Assembly: GCF_001280845.1 (NCBI RefSeq)
Contig: NZ_LGHP01000001.1
Span: 925,905-989,904, forward strand
From: Bacillus sp. FJAT-28004
GTDB taxonomy: Bacteria; Bacillota; Bacilli; Paenibacillales; Paenibacillaceae
DNA length: 64,000 nucleotides
Direction of reading: 5' to 3'
Shown: piece by piece, positions 11,392 to 20,512 of the stretch
Layout of the letters: each line of letters begins with the position of its first letter
Numbering within the stretch: the stretch's first letter is position 1
Position numbers and translations under genes: made by a program
The notes under the pieces: generated by a model
Database searches by the model: none
The model's input: only the letters and a program-made list of their open reading frames with translations
Told to the model about the DNA's origin: nothing

Positions 11392-12154
11392 CGCCTCCGG
11401 ATTACAACGGATGATGCGCAGCAGGCATGGGTCAACAAGGATACGAAGGTATGCTTCAATGCGATTGATGTAGATTCCGGCGTTGCCTTTACCTTTACAA
11501 CAGCATACGGTTGCAGTGCTCCTGCCGATGCAACATTGTCCCGGCTCCAACATTCTGTCATTGACTGAAGTGCAAGTGACTCCATATGTAGCTTCTGCAA
11601 GTTCGAACCTTAAACTATGGCTTAGAGACCACCGGGCTTTATTCGACAGAGTAGAGTTGGAGCTTACAGATGAAGACGTGGATATGTTATCACAAATGCC
11701 TACAAACGAAGGATTGAAGCGCGTGTAGTTAGGCGAGAAGGATCTCGGTTTGGAGGCGTTATTCTTCCAATAATGCCGCTATTTGCTCATGGCCAGCTCG
11801 AGACCGGGCTGTTTGCCGACCAACCTGCAAAGGATTTGGAATGAGAGTTTTTCTCCGCCATGGGAATCGGATTATCATCTTAATATTAAACTGCAAATGA
11901 ATTACTGGATTGCTGAGTCCTGCAATCTGTCAGAGTGCCACGAGCCGTTGTTTGATTTCTTGGAGCGATTGCAAATCAATGGGCGTAAAACGGCCAAAAC
12001 AGTTTACGGAGCAAACGGTTTTGTTGCGCATGCTTTAACCAATGTGTGGGCAACGGGACGTACGTCTTTGGTTGCCCCTATTTATCTCGACGAGAGGTTA
12101 ATTCGTTTTCCCACCGCCAAAGGATCTACCTTACTAATAACAATGATTTCTTGA
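11392..12154 (+). pseudogene. Scrambled remnant: Ig-like repeat, discoidin/LamG fragment, GH95 fucosidase fragment
   Basis: No intact gene is present. In order there is an Ig-like piece (TTDDAQQAWVNKDT, 11400-11470), the end of a discoidin domain joined to the first residues of a LamG domain (LSLTEVQVTPY then [10 protein letters not shown], about 11556-11626), and then GH95 alpha-L-fucosidase sequence: DHRALFDRVELEL, FFQ-CRYLLMASSRPG, LPTNLQRIWNESF, QMNYWIAESCNLSECHEPLF. The GH95 frame has two in-frame stops (TAG 11726, TAA 11771); similarity fades after about 12060. The discoidin/LamG piece closely matches bases 9209-9280 of the lyase gene, so recombination between module-coding sequences probably created it. 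The catalytic part of GH95 is incomplete, so no active enzyme is expected. Confidence 0.85.
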
Positions 12155-12301
12155 TTGAAAGCAGCACTGTAACCTGTTTGACGTTCCCTGCACATTGAGA
12201 CGAAAAATAGCCCGATACGAGCAATGGGACTCGTGTCGGACATAAGTCATTGTGTTAGAGGGAGGTGAGGTTGTTAGATAGATATCTATCGTTTCAAATA
12301 T

Positions 12302-12316
12302 TTGGTATCGCTTTCA
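12302..12316 (+). promoter_or_regulatory. cre-like site before beta-helix gene
   Basis: Matches the Bacillus catabolite-responsive consensus WTGNAANCGNWNNCW at all fixed positions except one (TTGGTATCGCTTTCA). It ends 24 bases before the ATG at 12341, where CcpA binding could block transcription. Inference from consensus only. Confidence 0.4.
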
Positions 12317-12340
12317 TCATATTTAAAGGAGAGGTAATAC

Positions 12341-15300
12341 ATGAGAAAATTTTTTCTAACTTGTATGCCCGTGTTTATATTCATGTGTATGTTCACTTCA
12401 GTCATTGTCCCTATGCCGGTTTCCGCTTCGGTACTATCGACATTTTATGTCTCGCCTACTGGAAATGACACGAATCCAGGTACCCAATCACAACCTTTTC
12501 AGACCATAGAAAAGGCACAAACGGCTGTAAGAGCTATTAATAGCAATATGACAGGAGATATTGAAGTCATTCTAATGGGGGGAACCTACAATTTGACTTC
12601 TACCTTAATCTTCACCTCCCAGGATTCTGGTACGAGCGGATTTAATGTCATATACAAAGCTAATACCGGTAGTACGCCTATCATAAGTGGTGGAACTACA
12701 GTTACAGAGTGGACCCTCCATGATGCAGGCAACACTATTTATAAAGCAAATGTGGGTACTTCCTTGGATACAAGACAACTGTATGTGGATGGTGTTAGAG
12801 CTGTCCGGGCAAGGGGGGAAGACAATCCGGGAATTAATATAGCAACTGAAACTACTGGAACACCACCTGTAACAAGAACTATTGGATATACAACGCCATC
12901 AACTGGATTTTACTCGAATATGGAAGCTTGGGGGAATGTCAGCAATATTGAAATTGTTTCCGAAAATGATTGGGAGCGTTTTCGCTTCGGAGTCAGCTCT
13001 ATTAGTGGTACATCCATAACAGCCAAACCACTTGGGTTTAATGCTATAAAAGATAGTAGAAAACCAACTAGCGCCGCTTGGGTTGAGAATGCTTATGAAT
13101 TATTAGATTCAGATGGAGAATGGTATCTGGATCGTACTTCTGGATATCTGTATTATAAGCCTCGTACTGGGGAGAACATGGCTTCTTCGTCTATCGTCGC
13201 TGCAACCCTCGAAACATTAGTTTCCGGTGCTGGAACCGTAGATAACCCGGTTGAACATATCACTTTAGATGGTATTACGTTTTCTTACAATACATGGTTA
13301 ATGCCTAACGGGGATTACAGCTACCCGGATAATCAAGCAGGAGTTGTTGTGTTTAGTCAAGTAGATGCTAACAATCACAAATTTGTAACACCTGCAGGAG
13401 TGACATTTAGTTCTGCAAAGAATGTTACCGTACAGAATTGTACGTTTACACACATGGGGAATGCAGGCCTCAATATGGATAAAGGCAGTCAGAACAATAA
13501 GATTGATCATAATTACTTTTCGGACCTTTCTGGAAATGGTATTAACATTGGCGGGGTTCATCCTGATATCGATCATCACCCAACAGATCCAAGGTATATT
13601 GTGAAAGATAACATGGTTTCACATAATATGATAACCAATATAGGTGTGGAGTACGCTGATAACGTTGGTATTTTTGTTGGGTTCACAGAAGGTACAGTTA
13701 TAACACATAATACCTTGTACAATTTGCCATATACCGGAATTTCTATCGGATTTGGGTGGGGAGCCGTTGACCAATTTGGGCCAACAATTGCCAAAAATAA
13801 TAGGATCAGTCATAACCTTATACACGATTATTTGAAAGTAAAGAAAGATGGTGGAGCCATCTATACACTTGGCATTCAGCAAGGGTCTCAAATCTACAAT
13901 AACTACATGTATGGACAAAAAAATAGCAATGCTTATATCTATCTTGACAATGGAAGTGAGGGTTTTTATACAACCAACAATGTAACTAGTAATTTGAACT
14001 CTGTTAATTCTACTTGGTACATGACCAATTCTGGATACACACCTGACTTTTTAAATTCACACTATAATGATGCTTTCTATAATTATTATTCGTCGGGGAT
14101 GTCAACAAGGAAAACAGGTGGAACCAACGTTGTAGCAAATAATTATGCAGTAGACAACAATGCTTGGGATACTACTGCACAAGCGATTATAGATAACGCT
14201 GGAGTAGATGGAGGAGATGGACCTGCACCACTTAGTAGATATCAATCCATATACGAGTTTGAAGGATTCGAGAACGGTCTAATGAATTGGGTTCCAGAGG
14301 CTGGCAATGCAGCAATAAGTACAACTAAAGCACATTCAGGCAGTTACAGTTATGTATTAGATGATGACACGGATGTGATTAGGCAAAAATTCGAGTCTAA
14401 CTATAATAAAGTGGTATCTCTTTGGTTTTATGATGATAGTTCCGATCTATCTATGCAAACACTTGCCAACGTAACATCATCGGGTTATAGAGCTATTGGT
14501 GTGAACACTCCAACATCGCTGCAAAATTATGTCGTACGTGTTGATGATACCTACACAATAACTCAGAAAGAAAGGACAACGGGATGGCACGAGTTCACAT
14601 GGGACTATAGATCGGGCACTAAAGTCGATTTATATATCGATAGGATACTGGTTTCTTCGCCAACCGGTGTGACCAACTTCAATACCATTAACTTTGGGGA
14701 TTGGTGGGGGAATGGAACTACGGGGCCTGTATATTTTGACGATGTCAGTATTACAGATGTTCTTCAACCACCAACCTCTCCAGTCTTCACTGACGGATTT
14801 GAACTCGGCTTCAGCAACTGGACAACCGTTAGCGGTACTGCAAGTACGAGCACTTATGTACAGCATGGGGGCAGCAATAGCTACGAAGTAAATCAAGACA
14901 TAGATGTCATCCAACATTCGATGGGTGCAACGACTAATCAAGTCGGCGTTGTGTGGTTTTACGATAATGCAGACGATAACACTTTGAGAACATCGGCTTT
15001 TGTCGATAAAGGCACGTCATCCACCCCAGTCGGCATGGGTGTAGATACCCTTACAACAACGGATTATTATGTTTACCGCGTTGGCAGTTCGAACACCCCG
15101 ACCACTATCGATCGAACAACAGGATGGCATAGTTTAGCTTTCGACTACCGTTCTGGCACGGATGTTAAATTATATTTAGATGGAATACATGTTACAACTT
15201 CCACGGCTCAAACGGGTTTTAACGTCATTCGATTAGGGGACTATTGGGGGAGTGGTGAGACGGGTCCTGTTTATTTCGATGACATAAGTGTTCAGTCTGA

Positions 15301-15991
15301 ATTACCAAAACCAACACCATTCACGCCACCTGCGAGTGCAAACCTCAAGCTATGGCTTAGTGCTGATGCAGGTATTTCAACCGACGTCAACGGTAAGGTC
15401 AGTGCTTGGGCCGATCAGTCTGGTAATACCAACAACGCGATTCAAAACACGGCTGTGTATCAGCCAACCTTTGTTAATAATGTTATAAACGGGAATCCAG
15501 TTATTCGTTTCGATGGGGCAAATGATAGTCTCCTATCTTCGGGAGTTACAGGTAATATGAATACCAATACAGTCATATTTGTGCTGAGACCGCAAGCTGT
15601 GACGAATTATAACCAGACCATCCAAGCAACCGGCGGATGGGGACAATTTGTATTTCAATCCACTTCAACAGGCCAAGTCTATACTGGAACGAGTACGAGC
15701 TCCAGAATTACGCCAACAGATGGACCTGGGGCAAACACGCTGGTAGCAAATAATTGGTCTAAGTTTGCTTATGTATTTAATAGTGGATCCGCTAAATTAT
15801 TTAAAAATGGAACACAACTTGCCTCTAAGAGATTAAGTAACCCTGCATCATGGACAGGTTTTAGTTTAGGGTTAAATAATGTCAATACAATAAACGGCGA
15901 TATCGCTGAAGTGTTCGTGTACAATTCAGCTCTATCTGATGCAGATCGGCAAAGTATAGATGCATATCTGTTAAGTAAATATGGATTTTAA
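12341..15991 (+). CDS. Secreted right-handed beta-helix glycan-active enzyme with two CBM-like repeats and a LamG domain
   Basis: A 1,216-residue exoprotein. A signal peptide ends near PVSAS (residue 30). Residues 34-620 begin FYVSPTGNDTNPGTQSQPF and continue as a parallel beta-helix with the motif GEWYLDRTSGYLYYKP, the pattern shared by GH141- and GH120-like beta-helix hydrolases. Then come two homologous 165-residue beta-sandwich repeats (bases about 14257-14757 and 14791-15297; both contain TTGWH, DYRSGT and GPVYFDD) and a C-terminal LamG domain (15329-15989) clearly related to that of the upstream PL8 lyase. AAAGGAGAGG precedes the ATG. GH141 includes fucosidase activity, which would suit this locus, but the assignment is by fold. 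Probably binds and cuts the same polymer as the lyase. Confidence 0.8.
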   Translation: MRKFFLTCMPVFIFMCMFTSVIVPMPVSASVLSTFYVSPTGNDTNPGTQSQPFQTIEKAQTAVRAINSNMTGDIEVILMGGTYNLTSTLIFTSQDSGTSGFNVIYKANTGSTPIISGGTTVTEWTLHDAGNTIYKANVGTSLDTRQLYVDGVRAVRARGEDNPGINIATETTGTPPVTRTIGYTTPSTGFYSNMEAWGNVSNIEIVSENDWERFRFGVSSISGTSITAKPLGFNAIKDSRKPTSAAWVENAYELLDSDGEWYLDRTSGYLYYKPRTGENMASSSIVAATLETLVSGAGTVDNPVEHITLDGITFSYNTWLMPNGDYSYPDNQAGVVVFSQVDANNHKFVTPAGVTFSSAKNVTVQNCTFTHMGNAGLNMDKGSQNNKIDHNYFSDLSGNGINIGGVHPDIDHHPTDPRYIVKDNMVSHNMITNIGVEYADNVGIFVGFTEGTVITHNTLYNLPYTGISIGFGWGAVDQFGPTIAKNNRISHNLIHDYLKVKKDGGAIYTLGIQQGSQIYNNYMYGQKNSNAYIYLDNGSEGFYTTNNVTSNLNSVNSTWYMTNSGYTPDFLNSHYNDAFYNYYSSGMSTRKTGGTNVVANNYAVDNNAWDTTAQAIIDNAGVDGGDGPAPLSRYQSIYEFEGFENGLMNWVPEAGNAAISTTKAHSGSYSYVLDDDTDVIRQKFESNYNKVVSLWFYDDSSDLSMQTLANVTSSGYRAIGVNTPTSLQNYVVRVDDTYTITQKERTTGWHEFTWDYRSGTKVDLYIDRILVSSPTGVTNFNTINFGDWWGNGTTGPVYFDDVSITDVLQPPTSPVFTDGFELGFSNWTTVSGTASTSTYVQHGGSNSYEVNQDIDVIQHSMGATTNQVGVVWFYDNADDNTLRTSAFVDKGTSSTPVGMGVDTLTTTDYYVYRVGSSNTPTTIDRTTGWHSLAFDYRSGTDVKLYLDGIHVTTSTAQTGFNVIRLGDYWGSGETGPVYFDDISVQSELPKPTPFTPPASANLKLWLSADAGISTDVNGKVSAWADQSGNTNNAIQNTAVYQPTFVNNVINGNPVIRFDGANDSLLSSGVTGNMNTNTVIFVLRPQAVTNYNQTIQATGGWGQFVFQSTSTGQVYTGTSTSSRITPTDGPGANTLVANNWSKFAYVFNSGSAKLFKNGTQLASKRLSNPASWTGFSLGLNNVNTINGDIAEVFVYNSALSDADRQSIDAYLLSKYGF

Positions 15992-16381
15992 ATCTTTCGA
16001 GAAGGCTCAATGCTGACTAAGGAAGTAACCCGATTCATCGAGAGAAGATGGCGAATTGCAGGAAGTGCGATACTGAGCAGAGCACAAGACAATCTTGTTA
16101 TTCGATTCTCCCGCGTGACAAAATTGCTCCCTAACAGCTGTAAACAAGATCAAGTTTCCAAACTATTGCGGTAATGAAAGATATACCTGCCAATTGGCTG
16201 GATGGTACCCGATTTATGCTTTGGTCGCATTCCGAAAATAGATTTTACCGACTGCTGCTGCATCTTAAAATTCCGAAGCCGGATATTCAATGCGAAATTC
16301 GGTTTGAGATAACAGAAGATCCGATGGAGTAAGAACAGACCTCGATCCTGCTATTCGTGGATTCCCTGAGCAAGAGCAAGT
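15992..16381. other. Intergenic stretch with possible gene remnant
   Basis: No convincing gene. A 52-codon frame at 16174-16332 (ending RFEITEDPME) has a natural-looking composition but no ribosome site and no family I recognise; it could be the tail of a lost gene. The rest shows nothing recognisable. Confidence 0.3.
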
Positions 16382-16420
16382 GCCCTTACCTCTGTCCAGC
16401 TGCAGAGGCAAGGGCTTTTT
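16382..16420 (+). terminator. Intrinsic terminator in convergent gap
   Basis: A 12-bp stem with one mismatch (16382-16393 with 16404-16415) followed by TTTTT on the plus strand. It sits 38 bases beyond the 3' end of the minus-strand beta-helix gene and could end plus-strand transcription. Confidence 0.65.
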
Positions 16421-16457
16421 CATTTTTGTTGAAGTTTTATGTGTGGCGTTGTTTCCG

Positions 16458-18617
16458 TTAAGGCTTCAAATCTTTCATCAATTTGACGAGTGAATGGTTG
16501 TTGTTGTTTTCTACGTGCTTGCGATACTTGTCCGGATACAGTCCGACTTTGCCGGTTGCAAACACTTTAACCGTTTCGGAGAACAAATGTTTGTCGGCAT
16601 CCTCCGGTAAGCTTTGTCCATTCAGGATAAAGTAGTTCTTTTCAATCTTGCCGTATGTCGTCACGGTCGGCGCGATTTCCAAATTTATGGTCGTGTTGTA
16701 AATTAAGTTGTTCGTGATTTCATTATATTTGGGTGTGGCCGGTTGATCCTCCAAAATATTGACTAAATGCGGGTACGATGTGCTCCATGGTGGTGTCTGA
16801 TAAGGGATCTTAAGGAGACTTACCATTAGTGCTCCGCCGGGCTTCGCATGATAGTGGGCCCAGTTCAAACCGCGTTCATCTGCCCAGATGGAACGCACCG
16901 AGTTTAGAATAATATTGTGATCGATGACATTATTCCTTCCGCCCCCGACAAGGATGGGCCGGTATACTTGATCGAACAGGTTGGCGTATACGGTCGTCCC
17001 GCTCGCCATGTCGTCCAAATAGACCCCGACTTGGTCTTTGGCCGAGTCGTTTTTCAGCTTATGCAAATAATTGTAACGGATCACGTTCCCTTGCGCGGTC
17101 CAATCGCGTCCCGTATAAATGGCTCCAGCGTCTCCTGTCTCGGTAAGAACGTTGTAAATTTCATTTCGTTCGATCAGGTGGTTATTGCCGCCAAACGATA
17201 TTGCCAGATGCGGGGCGTCATGTATGTAGTTGTTTGCGACCTTGTTACCAACCCCAGATAATTGTACAGCCGGACTGTACGTTTTTTTGAGACGGCTAAA
17301 ACGGAAGATTTCGTTGTTAACTGCATAATTGTTCCCTGGAGTCAAGCTGATCCGGTCGCCTCCGGCCAGGGAAATCCCGCCGATACCGGTGTCGGATATC
17401 GTGGAACTGATGACCCCGTTATTGGTGCCGCCGTCGATGACAACGGCAAATCCGCCGGTTTGAACAATCGTGCTGCCTGCGATCAAATTGTCGGTACCGC
17501 CAACCATTTCAATTGCAGAACTGCGTGTATAGCCCAATTCCAATTTTTCAAGCTTAATATATGAAGCACCCTGCAGCTTGATTAACGGTTCATCCAATAA
17601 GGATAGGACAATCTTCGCCTGCTGGACATCCGATGGCGGGTAGAGATACAAAATTCCCGTTGTCCGGTCCAAATACCATTCGCCAGGCTGATCGATTTCT
17701 TCCAAAATATTATAATAATAGAATCGCTGTCCGGCGCGGATACCGTAATAACTCGCCGTCTTCGTGGAGATGGTTTGATTCGTTTTGTTGATGTTGGAGA
17801 CGTTCAGGTTGCCGTCTGCCCAATCCCAGTAAAAATAGCCGGCAAGCCATATATCGCCGGTATTCATCCAGTTGTTCACACGCGGATCGCTATGAACGAA
17901 CGTATGCCCTTTTAGGAATTCTTCCTGAACCTTGGCATCGCTTCCTCCTGGTGTGTCCGGCGCGAAGTTGCGCGGGTTTCCGCCAAGAACAGTCACATTA
18001 CCGACTTTAACGTAATCGGAGTTTGGATATCTGGAAAGCTGCATCGATTGCTGGTTAAAAAACAATTCAGGATTGACGATGTTTTTGAATGGTCCGAAGC
18101 CGCCTTGGCGGATCTGTCCGTACTCGGTTATCCCGAGATCCGGCAAATGCAGCTGGACGATCGCATCACGCGATTCGGCCGGCAATCGTTGCCGTATTCC
18201 TTCATCCGTTACCGGAGCAAACAAATTTGCAGGAAGATTGGCACCGCCCATCAACTGTACCTTTTCGCCCGGAAAAGCGGAATACACGATCGGTTTTCCC
18301 GGCTCCCCGCTATCCTGTGTTTCTAGCAAAAACGTTTTGTCAATATTGTATTCGCCGCCACGAATATAAACTTTGACGCCCCCTTTCGGCAAGCCGGAAC
18401 CGCTCCTCAGCTGACGAATTGCGTCTCTTGCCGCTTCCAATGTTCGAAAAGGAGCTTCTTCCGTTCCTGGGTTGTCATCGTTTCCGTTAGATGCGACAAT
18501 AAAAGTCATTTCCTTATCCCTCACATTCTTTTCTGCAAATACGCCGGGAACCAACGTCAAGAGATAAATCGTAAAACAAACCATCCAGATAATGATCTTG
18601 TTAATCTTTCTATTCAT
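16458..18617 (-). CDS. Secreted right-handed beta-helix enzyme, GH141-like
   Basis: A 719-residue protein on the minus strand. A signal peptide ends near GVFAEK (residue 30). FIVASNGNDDNPGTEEAPF opens a parallel beta-helix, and YNILEEIDQPGEWYLDRTTG and LYLYPPSDVQQ are the hallmark segments of the GH141/GH120-like beta-helix group; later repeats contain DAPHLAISFGGNNHLIERNE and GDAGAIYTGRDW. Unlike the 12341 gene it has no C-terminal binding modules. AAGGAGG lies upstream of the ATG at 18617. It faces the 12341 gene and is probably a separate transcription unit with its own cre-like site 60 bases upstream. Likely acts outside the cell on a glycan; the exact bond is unknown. Confidence 0.8.
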   Translation of the reverse strand: MNRKINKIIIWMVCFTIYLLTLVPGVFAEKNVRDKEMTFIVASNGNDDNPGTEEAPFRTLEAARDAIRQLRSGSGLPKGGVKVYIRGGEYNIDKTFLLETQDSGEPGKPIVYSAFPGEKVQLMGGANLPANLFAPVTDEGIRQRLPAESRDAIVQLHLPDLGITEYGQIRQGGFGPFKNIVNPELFFNQQSMQLSRYPNSDYVKVGNVTVLGGNPRNFAPDTPGGSDAKVQEEFLKGHTFVHSDPRVNNWMNTGDIWLAGYFYWDWADGNLNVSNINKTNQTISTKTASYYGIRAGQRFYYYNILEEIDQPGEWYLDRTTGILYLYPPSDVQQAKIVLSLLDEPLIKLQGASYIKLEKLELGYTRSSAIEMVGGTDNLIAGSTIVQTGGFAVVIDGGTNNGVISSTISDTGIGGISLAGGDRISLTPGNNYAVNNEIFRFSRLKKTYSPAVQLSGVGNKVANNYIHDAPHLAISFGGNNHLIERNEIYNVLTETGDAGAIYTGRDWTAQGNVIRYNYLHKLKNDSAKDQVGVYLDDMASGTTVYANLFDQVYRPILVGGGRNNVIDHNIILNSVRSIWADERGLNWAHYHAKPGGALMVSLLKIPYQTPPWSTSYPHLVNILEDQPATPKYNEITNNLIYNTTINLEIAPTVTTYGKIEKNYFILNGQSLPEDADKHLFSETVKVFATGKVGLYPDKYRKHVENNNNHSLVKLMKDLKP

Positions 18618-18676
18618 GATTATTCTTTCCTCCTTCTATGTACCTTGGTTTCGAAATAAATCCGCATTCGAGTTGA

Positions 18677-18691
18677 TTGAAAACGCTGCCA
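18677..18691. promoter_or_regulatory. Candidate cre (CcpA) site
   Basis: TTGAAAACGCTGCCA fits the WTGNAANCGNWNNCW consensus at every fixed position. It lies 60 bases upstream of the minus-strand beta-helix gene, in a position suited to catabolite repression. Based on consensus only. Confidence 0.5.
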
Positions 18692-18788
18692 ACTTTAATC
18701 TCGATCCAGCGGCATAAAATTCCCCCTTTTGTCCGGATAATTTAATCATGGCATAGTTGTAGAGAGTGTAATACTGTAAAAATGAGAA

Positions 18789-18821
18789 TAAACTGTACAA
18801 TTCAATTAAATTTACAGTTTA
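18789..18821. promoter_or_regulatory. Inverted repeat, possible operator
   Basis: A perfect 9-bp inverted repeat TAAACTGTA / TACAGTTTA with 15 bases between, about 170 bases upstream of the minus-strand beta-helix gene. AT-rich surroundings; no T run, so an operator is more likely than a terminator. No known regulator assigned. The rest of 18618-19010 shows no gene. Confidence 0.3.
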
Positions 18822-19017
18822 CCAATGGTTCCGTTTGTGAAATGGTATTAGGTCAAGAAAGTAGACACAGATTTTTTATTGCTCATCCGCAAGGCAGTGC
18901 ATACAGTGGTTTTGGCATTGTACAGGGGGAAAAGTAGAGTGTATTTCATTTATTACAGTAGTAATTTATATAGCATTAACGTGATAATTCTGTATGAGAT
19001 GTTATTCGATTTTTTCC

Positions 19018-19237
19018 AATGTGTCCCGGAATGGGCTTGCTTTGTCATGGCTAATTCCAGGAGAGGAGCGTGGGAAATGTCTCGAAACACAAACAACGCC
19101 CTTCCAACTTCCTACTGGGAAGCGAAAGGGCTGAAAAGTCTGCTTTCTCGTTATTTGTAGCTTTGTTAACCTTTTAGAAATCGCCGTATGCGGACCCGCA
19201 TGTATGGTGGTGTGAGAAGCGCCTCCTCCTACTCGAT
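19018..19237 (+). mobile_element. Group II intron remnant: maturase C-terminus plus domains V and VI
   Basis: Only the 3' end of a bacterial group II intron remains. Bases 19018-19160 code for the end of an intron-encoded reverse transcriptase/maturase: VPEWACFVMANSRRGAWEM followed by ALPTSYWEAKGLKSLLSRYL and TAG. About 25 bases on, 19184-19216 folds as domain V (GCCGTATGCGG paired with CCGCATGTATGG, with the usual two-base bulge), and a shortened domain VI ends in CTACTCGAT at 19237, the normal AY-type intron end. The 5' intron, the polymerase domains and the left exon are absent. It is therefore inactive. The 3' flank starts a broken reading frame. Confidence 0.8.
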
Positions 19238-19407
19238 TTGAAAGCGGCGCGTCTATCGCATTTGTTATCGTCGGGGGTTTATTTACTTTTGTGGCGACGG
19301 AGTTCATGGACACGATAGCTCCCACACAAGCCGCTGAGCTTGTCGATATTGCCAACACGAAGGAGAAGGTTACTCTGACGGCCTTCTTCACCCAAATCAA
19401 TTCGTAA
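19238..19407 (+). pseudogene. 3' exon fragment of an unknown gene next to the intron relic
   Basis: Directly after the intron end an open frame runs to TAA at 19405-19407, coding about 55 residues with a hydrophobic stretch (IAFVIVGGLFTFVATEF) and a polar end (LTAFFTQINS). No start codon with a ribosome site is visible. It overlaps the last bases of the opposing gerC gene. It looks like the C-terminus of a membrane protein left after intron insertion and loss of the 5' part; the family is not recognised. Confidence 0.35.
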
Positions 19408-20512
19408 TCCCTTTAGAAATAATTTTCACTTCTATAGAAGTTTGAAAATTAGTCTTCGGGTAGACGGTTTCCCAATCGATGTTTTTCCAGTACTTGGGGT
19501 GAAAAGCGATCAAATCACGGCCAATCCCTAGCACATCCGAATGCGATTGTCGAAGAATCTTCGTAATCTGCTCTGTCTCAGTGGTTAACATTTCCGATAA
19601 ACGCTTGTTCAATTGATCAATTATCCGTTTGTCAGTCAAGTGATCTTTCCCATATTCAATAATAGTAGCTTTCAACTTGAGATGCAGTCGGACGTTAACC
19701 TTCCCTTCCGAGTCTATCCAGACGCGTTTGGTTCGCTTCATTCCAACGATGTTAACGGAAATATATTGAGAAGGATCCTGTTTAGAATGCTCTTCCTCGA
19801 CTTTTCGGATAATCTCGCATAGTTCACCACGTTCTCCGCTTAATAAGAGTAATAAGGTGGTTTGATCCGCGTTCAAGGAAAAACCTGTATACTTTCGATC
19901 ATGCATCAGGGCCACGCCATCAACTTCTGCACTCTCGCCAACCTTTTTAATAATCGGAATGAAAGAATCGCGTCCCAGATCGTAAAAAACGGGGTAAATG
20001 GTATGTAAGGTCACGTGTGGAATCACTGTTTCATCACGGGAGCTTATAATAATTTTCCTTAAATATTCACCTGTTGTGTCCGTACCGCTTCGCTTGAGAC
20101 TAATCAGATCATTGGCCTTCCCAGGCACAATCGCCACTAATGCAAGCATGGTATCAGAAGAATTGCGGAATGCAGAATCCAGAAGAGCGGCCAGATCTCT
20201 TCGCGCAAGCTTCTCGCTAATCAACATGACTTGATTTTTGGATGAGCTCAACGGACCTGCTAACTGCATGGCGATTTTTTTATATATAGATTTTTCCATT
20301 GTAGGGCTAGAAGCTGAAACAACCTCTTGCGTCGGAGAGGTTTTCTGCTTACCGACTGGTGATTGAATCGATACCGTTGTCACAATTTCATTATTTTCAT
20401 TCAAGTCGAGCGCTGTTGCATAGATGAGTTGTAAGTTTTTCAAATCATTGCGATGATTGCAACCCGGTAGAACCATAACAGCCATTAGCCCAATAAGAAT
20501 GAATCGCTTCAT
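19397..20512 (-). CDS. Ger(x)C family spore germination lipoprotein (GerC component)
   Basis: A 371-residue lipoprotein, third gene of a tricistronic germinant-receptor operon; GerC proteins sit on the outer face of the spore inner membrane and are needed for receptor function. The start MKRFILIGLMAVMVLPGC (ATG 20512) gives a short signal and a lipobox LPGC; a longer frame would run into gerB. The body shows family features such as ATALDLNENNEIVTTVSIQSP and GVALMHDRKYTGFSL. The start overlaps the gerB stop by four bases (ATGA), showing translational coupling. Expected to be made in the forespore under sigma-G, though no promoter was assigned. Confidence 0.92.
   Translation of the reverse strand: MKRFILIGLMAVMVLPGCNHRNDLKNLQLIYATALDLNENNEIVTTVSIQSPVGKQKTSPTQEVVSASSPTMEKSIYKKIAMQLAGPLSSSKNQVMLISEKLARRDLAALLDSAFRNSSDTMLALVAIVPGKANDLISLKRSGTDTTGEYLRKIIISSRDETVIPHVTLHTIYPVFYDLGRDSFIPIIKKVGESAEVDGVALMHDRKYTGFSLNADQTTLLLLLSGERGELCEIIRKVEEEHSKQDPSQYISVNIVGMKRTKRVWIDSEGKVNVRLHLKLKATIIEYGKDHLTDKRIIDQLNKRLSEMLTTETEQITKILRQSHSDVLGIGRDLIAFHPKYWKNIDWETVYPKTNFQTSIEVKIISKGITN

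Noticed and set aside
12211-12240. Imperfect hairpin (CCGATACGAG/CTCGTGTCGG)
   Set aside because: No T run and one wobble pair; not enough for a terminator call.
19002-19400. Minus-strand 132-codon frame just after gerC
   Set aside because: It is antisense to the maturase tail, domain V and the 3' exon fragment, starts with a TTG without ribosome site, and has no family pattern.
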